Origin: Thermophilibacter provencensis
Lineage (GTDB): Bacteria > Actinomycetota > Coriobacteriia > Coriobacteriales > Atopobiaceae
NCBI RefSeq assembly: GCF_030372065.1
Contig: NZ_JAUDEA010000012.1
Location: 1 to 64,000, forward strand
Direction: 5' to 3'
DNA: 64,000 nt
Shown: positions 46,231 to 55,665 of the stretch, in pieces
How the letters are laid out: every line of letters starts with the position of its first letter
Numbering within the stretch: the stretch's first letter is position 1
Notes under the pieces: generated by a model
Told to the model about the DNA's origin: nothing
What the model saw: the letters and a program-made list of their open reading frames with translations, nothing else
Databases searched by the model: none
Translations under genes and position numbers: made by a program

Positions 46231-46264
46231 AGCATCTACCTAGGCAGTCGCTTTAATCAGAATT

Positions 46265-47188
46265 TCAGCCGACAAACTGGCTAAAGACCTCTTGCAGGGT
46301 CTGGACAATCGGAATCTGAGGGCTCCATCCAAGCCTGTCAGTTACAAAAGCGCAGTCTGCACAGATATACGGCGCGTCGCCCGAGCGGAACAGGCTCTCG
46401 TCCTGCTCGACCCTTATCTCTTGATGAGAAAGACGGGTAATCGTGCTCAGAACCTCCCGCAGGGGCAGCGCCTTCCCGCTACCCACGTTGAAGACCTCGC
46501 CCGCGCAATCACTCCCCAAAATCATTCGGTAAGCGCGCACAACGTCCCGGACATCCGAAAAGTCGCGAGCCACATCTATGTTGCCAACATGGATGACCCC
46601 GGGCCTACCCGATCGTTCGATGTCCGCTACCTGCTTGCACCAGCTGGGGATGACGAACTTGGTGGACTGACCGGGACCTGTGTGGTTGAACGAGCGCGTG
46701 CGATAGATGCGCAGGCCATAACGCTCTCCATAGAGCTCGGCGAAGCGCTCCTGCGTCACCTTGGAGATACCGTAGGGATTGGTCGCATCGAGCGGATCGG
46801 TTTCCTTGAGCGGCTTGTCCGAGGGCGCATACTCCTCACTGGAGCCAACAAGGAGGATCTTGGGGGACTCCCTCGTCGCGCGAGCAGCTTCGAGGATGTT
46901 AATGGCCCCCACTACGTTCACCTGCATGGTGAGCGCGGGCACCTTCCACGACTGGCCAACGCTGCTGATCGCGGCGAGGTTGACAATTGCGTCAGGACAC
47001 GTCGCGCAGACTATCTCGGAGACGCGGTCGGCGTCGAGTAGGTTGCCGGGATAGTATCCGGACATCCCCTCATGGGCGGCCGCCTCCCCCATGTCCGACC
47101 CGATGACCTCGTAGCCGTGACACGCGAGCTCGCGCGTCAGATACCCGCCGACGAATCCGTTAACACCAAATATGAGAGCCCTAGGCAT
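46265..47188 (-). CDS. rmd: GDP-4-keto-6-deoxy-D-mannose reductase-like NAD-dependent epimerase
   Basis: About 307 residues. It has the Rossmann motif [21 protein letters not shown] in the Ser region, and [11 protein letters not shown] with the YxxxK pair; [10 protein letters not shown] and [10 protein letters not shown] are typical of Rmd-type reductases that make GDP-D-rhamnose. It immediately follows gmd and overlaps it by 8 nt (ATGCCTAG), so the two act in series. An alternative product such as GDP-6-deoxytalose cannot be excluded. The ATG at 47188 is the first plausible start. Confidence 0.8.
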   Translation of the reverse strand: MPRALIFGVNGFVGGYLTRELACHGYEVIGSDMGEAAAHEGMSGYYPGNLLDADRVSEIVCATCPDAIVNLAAISSVGQSWKVPALTMQVNVVGAINILEAARATRESPKILLVGSSEEYAPSDKPLKETDPLDATNPYGISKVTQERFAELYGERYGLRIYRTRSFNHTGPGQSTKFVIPSWCKQVADIERSGRPGVIHVGNIDVARDFSDVRDVVRAYRMILGSDCAGEVFNVGSGKALPLREVLSTITRLSHQEIRVEQDESLFRSGDAPYICADCAFVTDRLGWSPQIPIVQTLQEVFSQFVG

Positions 47189-48227
47189 CTCGGAGGGCCC
47201 TCTCCCTCTTCGCAATCTCGAGGTCGTGCTCGACCATGATGCGGCAGAGCTCCTCGCAGCTTGTACGCTGCGGGTCCCAGCCGAGCTTCGTGCGGGCCTT
47301 GGCAGGGTTGCCCCAGAGGTTCACGACGTCGGTCGGGCGGTAGAAGGCCGGGTTCACGCACACGAGCATTCTGCCCGTGGCCTTGTCGTAGCCCTTCTCG
47401 TCAATACCCTGTCCCTCCCAGCGAAGCTCGATTCCCACGTGCTTGAAGGACCACTCCACGAACTCGCGCACCGAGTGCTGGACGCCCGTCGCGATGACGA
47501 AGTCGTCCGGCTCGTCCTGCTGAAGGATGAGCCACATGCACTCCACGTAGTCCCTGGCATAGCCCCAGTCGCGGAGGCTGTCGAGGTTGCCGAGCTCGAG
47601 GCGGTCCTGCAGTCCCTCGGCAATGCGCGCGGCCGCGAGCGTGATCTTGCGGGTCACGAACGTCTCGCCACGACGGGGGGACTCGTGGTTGAAGAGGATA
47701 CCGTTGCAGGCGTACATCCCATATGCCTCGCGGTACTCCCTCACCATCCAGAAGCCGTACTGCTTGGCGACGGCGTAGGGGCTGTAGGGGTGGAACGGGG
47801 TCTCCTCGTTCTGGGGGACCTCCTCCACCTTGCCGTAGAGCTCGGAGGTCGACGCCTGGTAGATGCGGCAGGTCTTGTCCATGCCCAGTATGTGCGCCGC
47901 CTCGAGCACGCGCAGGACGCCGATGGCGTCCACGTCCCCGGTGTACTCCGCGGCGTCAAAGGAGACTCCCACGTGGGACTGGGCAGCGAGGTTGTAGACC
48001 TCGTCCGGGCGCACCTCGGACATCACGCGGATGATGGAGGAGGAGTCGGAGAGGTCGCCGTCGTGCAGGGCCACCGACCCGGCGGCGATGAGGTGGTCGA
48101 TGCGACCCGTGGTGTGCTCGGCGGAGCGCCGGACGATGCCGTGGACCTCGTAGCCCTTCTCAAGAAGAAACTCCGCGAGGTAGCTGCCGTCCTGGCCGGT
48201 GATGCCGGTGATGAGCGCCTTCTTCAT
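47181..48227 (-). CDS. gmd: GDP-mannose 4,6-dehydratase
   Basis: A 348-residue enzyme that turns GDP-mannose into GDP-4-keto-6-deoxymannose. Signatures are [15 protein letters not shown] at the N-terminus, [23 protein letters not shown] (YxxxK) and [20 protein letters not shown]. It sits between a GT4 glycosyltransferase and its reductase partner, three bases after the former. Confidence 0.95.
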   Translation of the reverse strand: MKKALITGITGQDGSYLAEFLLEKGYEVHGIVRRSAEHTTGRIDHLIAAGSVALHDGDLSDSSSIIRVMSEVRPDEVYNLAAQSHVGVSFDAAEYTGDVDAIGVLRVLEAAHILGMDKTCRIYQASTSELYGKVEEVPQNEETPFHPYSPYAVAKQYGFWMVREYREAYGMYACNGILFNHESPRRGETFVTRKITLAAARIAEGLQDRLELGNLDSLRDWGYARDYVECMWLILQQDEPDDFVIATGVQHSVREFVEWSFKHVGIELRWEGQGIDEKGYDKATGRMLVCVNPAFYRPTDVVNLWGNPAKARTKLGWDPQRTSCEELCRIMVEHDLEIAKRERALRDA

Positions 48228-48230
48228 GGG

Positions 48231-49355
48231 TTACTGCACCTTTCTTGTTTCCAAGGTTTTATCGACAAACAAGCGGAACTCTTTTGTAAAGTTGTCCTCA
48301 GAGAACCGCTTGCTGTACTCGTGAATCTCCTGACGGGAGAGCGCAACGCCTTCGCGCTCGAAACGCTCGATGCACTCACAGAGACCGTCCGCGTCTTGCT
48401 GGTAAAAGAAGAGTCCGGTCCGACCGTCAGAAACCGTCTCAAGGGCGCCGCCTTTGCCGTAGGCAAGCACAGGAACCCCGGCTGCCATTGCCTCGACCGG
48501 CGTCAGACCGTAATCCTCCATACCGGGGAACAGAAACGCTTTTGCACCTGCATACCAGTTACGCATCTCCTCATCGGAAACGCGCCCAAGAAACTCAACT
48601 GTTGGGCCCGCTGCAGCGCGAAGACGCTCCTCATCCTCACCGCCAGACCCAATAATAATGAGCCGCTTGCCCAACTTGTTGCACGCATCAACAGCGATGT
48701 CCACGCGCTTGTAGCCGACGAAACGAGAAACCACGAGGTAATAGTCCTCGGGAGCGTCACGCACCTCTTGCTCATTGACCCTTACGCCGGGATAAATCGT
48801 GGTGGCCTGACGACGATAGAACTTCTCAACTCGCTTGCCCACGAAGTTGGAGTCAACCACGAACTCGTCAACGCGCTGCGCAGCGAGATAGTCCCACATG
48901 CGCACCTTGTGAATCATGCGCGGCATGAACAGGCGCTTGATTGCTCCTGCACCGGCAAGATACTCGTAGTAAAGGTCCCACACATAGCGAGTCGGGGAAT
49001 AGCAGCAACAGATGTGCACCGCATCAGGACGAGTGAGGACACCCTTACAGCAGCTCGCACAAGAGCTGATTACGAGGTCATACTCAGTGAGATCAAAGGC
49101 CTCCCATGCCTTGGGCATGAACGAAAGAAGGAGTTTGTGGTGGCTCTTCGCACCCGGCCACTTCTGGATGTACGTAGTGCGCACGTCACACTCGCGTGTC
49201 CACGCCGGTGCCTTGGTCTCATCGTAGACGAGCGTATAGATGGGTGCTTCCGGCCACATCTCGTGAAAGCACTTGAGAACGCGCTCGCCTCCGCCCTGGC
49301 CGACAAGCCAGTCGTGAACAAGCGCGACTTTTAACTGCCTGCTAACGGGCATCAT
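48231..49355 (-). CDS. GT4-type glycosyltransferase (mannosyltransferase-like)
   Basis: About 374 residues. VALVHDWLVGQGGGERVL at the N-terminus is the acceptor-domain signature of WbaZ-like mannosyltransferases. FLFPGMEDYGLTPVEAMAAG is the donor-site E-x7-E variant. It likely adds mannose from the GDP-mannose made by the neighbouring guanylyltransferase. Two adjacent ATG codons at 49355 and 49352 follow AAGGA and overlap the end of the upstream gene. Confidence 0.88.
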   Translation of the reverse strand: MMPVSRQLKVALVHDWLVGQGGGERVLKCFHEMWPEAPIYTLVYDETKAPAWTRECDVRTTYIQKWPGAKSHHKLLLSFMPKAWEAFDLTEYDLVISSCASCCKGVLTRPDAVHICCCYSPTRYVWDLYYEYLAGAGAIKRLFMPRMIHKVRMWDYLAAQRVDEFVVDSNFVGKRVEKFYRRQATTIYPGVRVNEQEVRDAPEDYYLVVSRFVGYKRVDIAVDACNKLGKRLIIIGSGGEDEERLRAAAGPTVEFLGRVSDEEMRNWYAGAKAFLFPGMEDYGLTPVEAMAAGVPVLAYGKGGALETVSDGRTGLFFYQQDADGLCECIERFEREGVALSRQEIHEYSKRFSEDNFTKEFRLFVDKTLETRKVQ

Positions 49356-50352
49356 CAATCCTTGCAACGTAATTCTTGAGCTTTGCGCTGAGATCCTTTG
49401 AGCAGACGAGAACCCCGTCCTCGGTGGCTACCACCACAGCATCGGTTATTCCGGCCACGATAACCGGCACATCGAGCTCATTCACCACATAGGTGCCGGG
49501 ACACGTGGCCTCATCAAGCACCGTGTTGCCGGAGGCAAGGTCGGTCATCTCCTCGGTGAGGGTATTCCAAGTACCGAGATCCTTCCAAGACCCCGCGTAG
49601 GGCACCACCGCAACGGAGGAAGCACTCTCCACGACCTCATAGTCGAAGCTGTTTTTAGGAAGCTCACCGTAGCGAGATCGGAGATCCGCGTAGGAAGAGA
49701 ACTCTCCATAACCTGCAAGGATGTCGAGGACATGCGATAGACGGAAGGCAAAGACGCCGCAGTTCCAAAGGGCGCCGTGCGCGATGAGCTCCTTGGCCGT
49801 CGCGGCGTCAGGTTTCTCAGTGAAGCGCTCAACGGGACGGGGCGAGCCCGTTGGCTCCGCCGGAACGATATAGCCGTACTTCTCGCTCGGATAAGTGGGC
49901 TCTACGCCGAGCAGAACGAGCTCGGCGGCTCCCGCCTCGACAGCCTCGGCTGCCCTTGCGAGGCCGAGGTAGTAGGCGTTCTCGACGTAGGAATCGATTG
50001 GAAGCACGATCACGGGGTCCGACAGGTCAGCACCCTGCTCCCAAGCAAGATGAGCGCATGCGAGCATGATGGCCGGGGCGGTGTTGCGGCGCTCGGGCTC
50101 CACCGCAAGGGCGTAGTCGCCCTGAATCTGATCTGCAAGCATGGAGGCCTGCTCGGCGCAGGTGGCCACCGTCACGTCCGCATTGGGAACGAGGGTGGTC
50201 ACCTTAGCGTAGGTGCGCTGCACCATGGAGACATGGTTTCCCTCAGCATCGCGCAGCACCTTAAGGAACTGCTTAGAGCGCACACCGCTCGAGAGGGGCC
50301 AAAGACGGCTCCCTGAGCCACCTGAGAGAAGGACGATGTGAGTCTTGGGCAT
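49342..50352 (-). CDS. manC: Mannose-1-phosphate guanylyltransferase
   Basis: A 336-residue nucleotidyltransferase that makes GDP-mannose. It carries LSGGSGSRLWPLS at the N-terminus, then RNTAPAIMLA, and VERFTEKPDAATA with the FTEKPD motif. The C-terminal isomerase cupin of bifunctional enzymes is absent, so it is monofunctional. It feeds gmd and the mannosyltransferase in the same operon. ATG 50352 lies three bases after the priming transferase gene. Confidence 0.93.
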   Translation of the reverse strand: MPKTHIVLLSGGSGSRLWPLSSGVRSKQFLKVLRDAEGNHVSMVQRTYAKVTTLVPNADVTVATCAEQASMLADQIQGDYALAVEPERRNTAPAIMLACAHLAWEQGADLSDPVIVLPIDSYVENAYYLGLARAAEAVEAGAAELVLLGVEPTYPSEKYGYIVPAEPTGSPRPVERFTEKPDAATAKELIAHGALWNCGVFAFRLSHVLDILAGYGEFSSYADLRSRYGELPKNSFDYEVVESASSVAVVPYAGSWKDLGTWNTLTEEMTDLASGNTVLDEATCPGTYVVNELDVPVIVAGITDAVVVATEDGVLVCSKDLSAKLKNYVARIDDAR

Positions 50353-50355
50353 GCG

Positions 50356-51051
50356 TTACTTCCCTGTCTTCTTGAGGACCGCACCGAACGTCGCAAGGAC
50401 AATGCGCAGGTCCATCCCAATAGAGCGGTTGCGGACGTACTCGAGCTCAAGCCTCTGGCGCTCGCCTGATTCCCAAGTGGCATCATTTCGTGCGGTTACC
50501 TGCCAGAGGCCGGTAATTCCGGGCCGAACCGAGAGGGCAAGGTCGCGATCGGCACCAAACTCGTAGGTCTCCTCCTCCGTCACGGGACGTGGTCCCACGA
50601 CGGACATGTCTCCGATGAGTACGTTCAGGAACTGGGGAAGCTCATCAAGAGAGGTCTTACGTAGCAGACGTCCAATACGCGTAACGCGCGGGTCGTTATC
50701 CACCTTCTGTTCACGACGCCACTGCGCAAGCTGTTCCTCAGAGAGGTAGCGCTCCGGGTGCTCATGAGCATCCGCATACATAGAGCGAAGCTTGAATATG
50801 CGAATCTGCTTGCCGTTCTTACCCACGCGGGCCTGACGGAACATCGGGCCGCCGGGGGACTCGAGCGAGATGGCAATCCCGAGCGCCGCAACGGGAACGA
50901 CAAGGACAGCCGTAACCACCCCGGAGAAAACGATGTCAAAGGAGCGCTTGACAAAGCGGTAAGCCAGGCCATCGACGGCTGCCACTTCCTTCTCGGCAGC
51001 TACGTTCTTTTCGTCAGGCGCTTGCGCGCTTTCGGACAATTTCGAGTCCAA
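50356..51051 (-). CDS. Initiating sugar transferase (undecaprenyl-phosphate phosphotransferase)
   Basis: 231 residues. One membrane segment (about residues 37-60) is followed by the cytoplasmic catalytic domain of the bacterial sugar transferase family: PMFRQARVGKNGKQIRIFKL, RKTSLDELPQFLNVL, GDMSVVGPRPVTEEE and RPGITGLWQV. It transfers a sugar-1-phosphate to undecaprenyl phosphate, the first step of repeat-unit synthesis. It overlaps the NusG-like gene by 38 nt. The sugar is not certain. Confidence 0.9.
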   Translation of the reverse strand: MDSKLSESAQAPDEKNVAAEKEVAAVDGLAYRFVKRSFDIVFSGVVTAVLVVPVAALGIAISLESPGGPMFRQARVGKNGKQIRIFKLRSMYADAHEHPERYLSEEQLAQWRREQKVDNDPRVTRIGRLLRKTSLDELPQFLNVLIGDMSVVGPRPVTEEETYEFGADRDLALSVRPGITGLWQVTARNDATWESGERQRLELEYVRNRSIGMDLRIVLATFGAVLKKTGK

Positions 51052-51544
51052 CCTTCACCCTCTTGGTTCTACCGAACATGTGCACTTCCAGCTCGGCTGT
51101 TCGCTTATGGCGGTCAACGCGCGCAATCTGGGCCTCGTGACCGCGCAGCGGCCCCTTGGTCACCAGCACGCGGTCGCCCTCGATGACGCCCTCGGACATC
51201 TCGACCACGTGGGTTTCGACGTTTGTGAAGGCGTTGAGCCACGCCACCTCGTCGTCTGTCAGGGGAATGAACGAGTCGTCGCTGTTACCGAGTAAGCGGG
51301 TAAACGCGGGCACGCTCGCGAGCCTGTGCGCCAGCGCCGCGGGGTCAGACGTTTGAACAAAGATGTATCCGGGGAAGAGAACGCCCCGGCAGAGCTTCCA
51401 CTCGCCGTGGATCTTCTTCATGGCCTCGTACGCAGGGGTGTAGCAATCCTCGGCCACGCCCGGCAGCACGCGAAGCACGAGCTGGCGCGCGTGCTCCTCC
51501 CTGCCGCCCGTGACCTGAATCACGTAAAGAGAGGACTTAGCCAT
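51014..51544 (-). CDS. NusG-paralogue antiterminator (LoaP-like) heading the capsule operon
   Basis: About 176 residues. An N-terminal NGN domain (LYVIQVTGGREEHARQLVL ... LFPGYIFVQTSD) and a C-terminal KOW domain (GDRVLVTKGPLRGHEAQI) identify a specialised NusG. LoaP, UpxY and RfaH proteins in this position allow RNA polymerase to transcribe long polysaccharide operons without premature stops; here the operon downstream is about 13 kb. ATG 51544 is preferred, after GAAAGAGGG. The leader should contain an RNA element for recruitment; none is recognised. Confidence 0.85.
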   Translation of the reverse strand: MAKSSLYVIQVTGGREEHARQLVLRVLPGVAEDCYTPAYEAMKKIHGEWKLCRGVLFPGYIFVQTSDPAALAHRLASVPAFTRLLGNSDDSFIPLTDDEVAWLNAFTNVETHVVEMSEGVIEGDRVLVTKGPLRGHEAQIARVDRHKRTAELEVHMFGRTKRVKVGLEIVRKRASA

Positions 51545-51860
51545 GGCATCACCCTCTTTCGACAAGGCTTCGCCATAGCCGCTCCCGGCAACAACTGCGA
51601 CTATTCATTCTCCTGGCAGCTGCGACAACGCGCGTGTAGCGACGATTGCCCGCCGGAAGGATATGTATGCCCCCGCCCACTGACAGAGACATTGCTACGT
51701 TACCGCATATGGCGTTCGATTTGTTGCATCAACGACGTCTAATGTGGCAAACGTACCGATTCATCATGCCATAGTTGCCGCGGGCGCGCGGGGGTTGGCT
51801 TTGCGGGCGTTTTGCGGGCGTAGCTGCGTTAACGAATGATAAGCGGCGTGCGGTGGCGCG
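51545..51860 (-). promoter_or_regulatory. Leader/promoter region of the capsule operon
   Basis: About 300 bases without a supported ORF. On the minus strand TTGATG (about 51726-51731) and TATGCG 17 bases later give at best a weak promoter. A single GTGTAGCG at 51635-51642 resembles the core of the family 1 repeats. The far end merges with decayed outer units of the family 2 array. Confidence 0.3.
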
Positions 51861-51885
51861 GGGCGGGGCGGCTTCGGGGGCGCCG

Positions 51886-52370
51886 AGAAGAGCTGTCGAG
51901 TGCGCGCGGACGGGGCTGATCGCGCTTTGGTTTTGCGCCGAGTGCGCGCGGACGGGCGCGAGGGTGCTTTGGAATTGGCTCTAGTGCGCGAAGGAGCATC
52001 TGAGATGCTGGGGTTTCTCGCCGAGTGCACGTAAGCGGCGCCGACGGCGCTTAGGTTTTGCGCCGAGTGCGAGCGGGCGGGGCCGCCAAGCCGGGCCGCA
52101 TCGCGCACTCGAGGGATTTCCGAAGCGGCGTTGGCCCCAAACGCGCGCACTCGGCGGGATTCTGCAGCGGGGACGGGGAGGCACGACGCACTCGGCGGGA
52201 TTCTGCAGCGGGAACGGGATGCCGCCGGACACTCGACGGGATTCTGCAGCGGAACCCGAGCGCAACAACCCACTCGGCGCGTTTCCGCAGCGGCGCCACC
52301 GCCGCACACTCGGCGCGTTTCCGCAGCGGCGCCACCGCCGCCCGCGCGCACTCGGCGCAATTCCACGGCA
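51886..52370. repeat. Family 2 giant palindrome (left copy), 41-42 bp units
   Basis: Five forward units (AGTGCG-type cores at 51899, 51941, 51983, 52024, 52066) face seven reverse units (CGCACT-type cores at 52104, 52146, 52187, 52228, 52269, 52305, 52347). Spacing is 41 or 42 bp apart from one step of 36. The five inner pairs share one centre, 52087. Reverse units read roughly GCGCACTCGGCG, then an ATTC-like block, then GCAGCGG. Long open frames crossing the array are by-products of the periodicity. 52371-52551 holds no other feature. Confidence 0.92.
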
Positions 52371-52551
52371 CCTTCACTCGCTTCCGCTCGCGCCAGCATT
52401 ATCACGCGCATTATCAATCGCCAAAGCACCGCAGCTCGTCCGACCAAAAGCGCCCCGGCGTGAAAGCTAGCGGTAAGCTATATGGAAGGTTCGTGTCGAA
52501 GTATTTTAGATTCTCGCAGGTAGACCACATGAAGTCGCGTACCGCAACCCT

Positions 52552-53673
52552 ATGGACGTGCTGCTCTCACATACCACGGCACTTGCCGTCATCCGCGCGC
52601 AGGAGACCCGCCGGACCCTCGAGGGGCAACGGCGCTGCGACGCCTGTGTGCCCGGCGCCGCCCCCAGCGCATCTGACCTTGAGGCCCTTCTTGCCAGTGC
52701 GCCGTTTCTCTCCAGACTTGACGCGCCGATCGAGGTCCTCGTTGCCGCCACAAAGGGGCGGAGCCGCATACCGGGCATAGCGTCGCACGTCATGAGCCAC
52801 CCGCTGCTACACAACGCCGCCTTTGAGGTGGCTCCGGGAATACGCAGCGTTGGTCCCGAACTTCTCGCCGTCCTCATGGCCCCCAAGCTCACGGAGCTTG
52901 AGCTCATCGTCCTTCTGTCCGAGCTGCTTGGGACCTACGCCATCGCGCCGCAGCTAGAGGACGGCATGATTACGCGCCGCTCCCCTATCACAACGCCGGA
53001 GCGGATCGCGGAGTTTCTCGACGCGCTGGGAACGTATCGCGGGGTGGCGCAGGTCAGGCGCGCGCTCGGGAAGGCATGCGTGCGGTCGGCCTCTCCGCGC
53101 GAGACCAAGCTCTCGCTGCGACTGGGGCTCAAGCCGCAGCAAGGCGGTCAGAACTTTGATGTACTCTCGATGAACGAGCCGCTCGAGGTGGTCCGCATTG
53201 GCAACAAGATGCGAAAGGGAGTCCGCAAGCCGGACATCCTGCTTCGCGCGCCAGGCGGCGCAACGAGAGGCAGGAGGCCCCTGCTTGGCGCGGCGGTTGA
53301 GTATGACGGCAGGGACCACGGCACCGAGGAGGGTCACGCGCGCGACGTCGGGCGCCACAACGAGGTGACGGCCATCGGGCTTGTTGAGTACGTCGTGACC
53401 AAGAAGCAGTACGGGGACCTGGAGTACATGGACGGGCTTGCCGACCTGATTCGTCGCGATCTTGGCCTGCCGCGCCAGAGGCTCACCCGAGCGGAGGCGG
53501 CGCGGCGAAAGCGGCTGCGCCAAGAACTGTATGAGGAGCTTGAGCACATTGACGGCGAGCATTGGGACGGCTTGGAGCGCCAGCGCGCACGCTTGGCCGG
53601 CGAGAAGAACGAGGGCCCTGGGTTCAACGACGACTGGGATGTTGTGCCTGTTGAGGCGTATGGGCTTGACTAG
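52552..53673 (+). CDS. PD-(D/E)XK nuclease-like protein (DUF559/Vsr-type core), array-flanked paralogue
   Basis: 373 residues. A helical N-terminal region (DVLLSHTTALAVIRAQE) of unknown role precedes a C-terminal nuclease-like core: KPDILLR, then AAVEYDGRDH, then a helix with RHNEVTAIGLVEYVVTKKQY. This is the D...E-x-D...H pattern of DUF559/Vsr-type endonucleases. It shares the first motif, the middle block SPRETK-LSLRLGL and the nuclease core with the protein at 59777-60802, so the two are paralogues. Family 2 palindromes flank both ends. No good ribosome binding site precedes ATG 52552; ATG 52529 has AGGT but is out of frame, so a small frameshift at the start is possible. The target is unknown. 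Confidence 0.65.
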   Translation: MDVLLSHTTALAVIRAQETRRTLEGQRRCDACVPGAAPSASDLEALLASAPFLSRLDAPIEVLVAATKGRSRIPGIASHVMSHPLLHNAAFEVAPGIRSVGPELLAVLMAPKLTELELIVLLSELLGTYAIAPQLEDGMITRRSPITTPERIAEFLDALGTYRGVAQVRRALGKACVRSASPRETKLSLRLGLKPQQGGQNFDVLSMNEPLEVVRIGNKMRKGVRKPDILLRAPGGATRGRRPLLGAAVEYDGRDHGTEEGHARDVGRHNEVTAIGLVEYVVTKKQYGDLEYMDGLADLIRRDLGLPRQRLTRAEAARRKRLRQELYEELEHIDGEHWDGLERQRARLAGEKNEGPGFNDDWDVVPVEAYGLD

Positions 53674-53702
53674 GCGGTTGTCGTGGTTGGAGCGGGGCTG
53701 GG

Positions 53703-54120
53703 GCGCTGCGGAATTGCGCCGAGTGCGCGCGGTTGGGCAGTTGGGCGCTTTGAAATTGGCTCGAATGCGCGGAAGGGGGTGACGGGGTGCTGAGAAAAGC
53801 CGTCGAGCGCGCGGGCGAGGCTGGCAGCGCTTTGGTTTTGCGCCGAGTGCGCATAGTTGGACGGAGAAGCGCTTTGGTTTTGCGCCGAGTGCGAGCGGGC
53901 GGGGGACGCTGATTCGGGCCGCATCGCGCACTCGAGGGATTTCCGAAGCGGCGTTGGCCCCAAACGCGCGCACTCGGCGGGATTCTGCAGCGGGGACGGG
54001 GAGGCGCGACGCACTCGGCGGGATTCTGCAGCGCCGCCGGGGTTCCGCCGCGCACTCGGCGCGTTTCCGCAGCGGCACCACCGCCGCCCGCGCGCACTCG
54101 GCAGGATTCTGAAGCAGCGA
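53703..54120. repeat. Family 2 giant palindrome (right copy), 42-bp units
   Basis: Five forward cores (53722, 53764, 53806, 53846, 53888) face five reverse cores (53927, 53969, 54010, 54051, 54093). All five pairs share the centre 53910. The inner part 53918-54032 is nearly identical to 52094-52212 of the left copy, showing a recent duplication around the nuclease gene. I see no other feature in 53674-54195. Confidence 0.92.
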
Positions 54121-54195
54121 GGGAGAAGACCCCGCCCCACGGCCGAACCCGGGCGCGCTCCGCTACGATAGTGGCAACCGCGACGGAGGACTCAC

Positions 54196-55644
54196 ATGCC
54201 ACAGAACCACAGCCAAAACGACGAGACGCGCGCGATGCCCGGCGGCTACGCCAACGATGCCCCCACGCCCGCGCCGACCCCGGCCCCAACCAGGCGCTCC
54301 CCCTCCATGGCGGACATCCCCTCCCCCGAGGAGGACACCGAGGCCCGCTGGGAGCCCATGTCGGACGAGGAATGGGCCATGACCTCCGCCTTCCCGGCCG
54401 ATGAGTCGGACACGGGAGCCGTTGCCGCCGCGGACCAGTGGCTGGAGTCGCAGGCGACCATCGTGCAGCCCCGGCCCGTCGCCACGGCTTCGGCCCCGGG
54501 AGACACCGCGCCGGGTCCGCGCGTTGCCGTGCCGTTTATCGACAGCGTCGCGGGGAGTGCGGCGCCGCCCGACGCCCCCGCGCAGGGCGGCGAGCCCGCG
54601 AGCGGAGGCTCTTCTCCCCGCGCGCCGCACCGCTGGAAGCCGGCCAAGCACGGCTGCCTCTCTGTGCTGCTGTGGCTGGTCATGCTGGGCGTCCTGGGAA
54701 TGATGGCGCTGCGCAAGCTTCCCGCGGAGCTCGCTAACGGTCGGCTCGTGCCGGAAGTGGTCTCGTTTATTCCGTGGCTGGTCGTGCCCATTGTCCTGTG
54801 CCTGGTGCTGGCGGCACTCTGGCGGCGACGCCTCCTGCTCGTGGTGTGCCTTGCGGCGCTGGCGGCGATGGGCTGGTGGCACCGCGGCTACTTCCTGCCC
54901 GGCGAGAGAGTCTCCGAGGGCGCGGCGGCGCTGGTTGAGGCCACGCCCAGCACGCAGGACTCCGTGGCGCGCGTGATGACGCTCAACGCCAAGAACGGCG
55001 GCGCCTCGGCCGAGGAGGTCGTGGCGCTGGTACGCGAGAAGAACGTTGAGGTGCTCTGCATGCAGGAGCTCACGGACGAGTTTCTGAGCGAGCTTGCGGC
55101 CGCCGGCATCTACGACGTGCTGCCGTACTACGTGATCTCCGACGAGGCATCGGCCGTGAGCAACGGCGGGCGCAACGGCATCTGGACCATGGCGCCCATG
55201 AGCAACGTCTCCGGAAACCTGCTGCCCATAGACACGAGCTCCATGCCCGCCGGCACCATCATGGTGGGCGACCTTGCCGTGCGCGTGGTGAGCGTGCACC
55301 CCAACTCGCCCGTGCGCGGGGCGCAGGACCTCTGGGACGAGGGGCTTTCCGTGATTGGCTCGCTCTCCGAGTACAACCACACCTACCTGGTGATGGGCGA
55401 CTTCAACTCCACGTGGGAGCACCCACGCTTCCGCGACCTTCTGGGCTCGAGCTTTGTGGACGCGAGCCAAGCCTCCGGACAGGGGCTGCACATGACGTAC
55501 CCCTCGGACGGGCTGCCGTCGCTCATCGAGATTGACCACATCGTGTACGCGCGCGACTCCGGGATTGTGGTGAGCGAGCTCGAAACGGTCGAGATCAGCG
55601 GGACGGACCACAAGGCCCTGCTCGGTGTGCTTGAGGCGGTGTAG
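54196..55644 (+). CDS. Membrane-anchored endonuclease/exonuclease/phosphatase family protein
   Basis: 482 residues. The first 150 are disordered and Pro/Ala/acid rich, three membrane helices follow (about 160-235), and the C-terminal 230 residues, predicted to be outside the cell, are an EEP domain. It has VMTLNAKNGG, VLCMQELTDEF (catalytic Glu), VMGDFNSTW, IEIDHIVYA and GTDHKALLG. Such proteins hydrolyse phosphodiesters of lipids, nucleotides or DNA; the substrate is unknown. ATG 54196 follows CGGAGGA. Confidence 0.85.
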   Translation: MPQNHSQNDETRAMPGGYANDAPTPAPTPAPTRRSPSMADIPSPEEDTEARWEPMSDEEWAMTSAFPADESDTGAVAAADQWLESQATIVQPRPVATASAPGDTAPGPRVAVPFIDSVAGSAAPPDAPAQGGEPASGGSSPRAPHRWKPAKHGCLSVLLWLVMLGVLGMMALRKLPAELANGRLVPEVVSFIPWLVVPIVLCLVLAALWRRRLLLVVCLAALAAMGWWHRGYFLPGERVSEGAAALVEATPSTQDSVARVMTLNAKNGGASAEEVVALVREKNVEVLCMQELTDEFLSELAAAGIYDVLPYYVISDEASAVSNGGRNGIWTMAPMSNVSGNLLPIDTSSMPAGTIMVGDLAVRVVSVHPNSPVRGAQDLWDEGLSVIGSLSEYNHTYLVMGDFNSTWEHPRFRDLLGSSFVDASQASGQGLHMTYPSDGLPSLIEIDHIVYARDSGIVVSELETVEISGTDHKALLGVLEAV

Positions 55645-55665
55645 GCGGCGGGGGCGTTGACGGAC

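Noticed and set aside
47172-49334. Plus-strand frame of 720 codons opposite gmd and the GT4 gene
   Set aside because: Crosses two well-supported minus-strand genes; the translation has no recognisable domain.
51764-52447. Long minus-strand frame of 227 codons across the left family 2 array
   Set aside because: Low-complexity Arg/Pro/Ala translation repeated with the 42-base period, no ribosome binding site and no domain. It is open because 42 is divisible by three.
51886-54120. CRISPR array interpretation of the 42-bp repeats
   Set aside because: Units point in two opposing directions within a cluster, spacers are not unique but partly complementary across the centre, and no cas genes are near.
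53624-54289. Frame of 221 codons across the right family 2 array
   Set aside because: Same periodic by-product as the left array; it also overlaps the ends of two real genes on the other strand.
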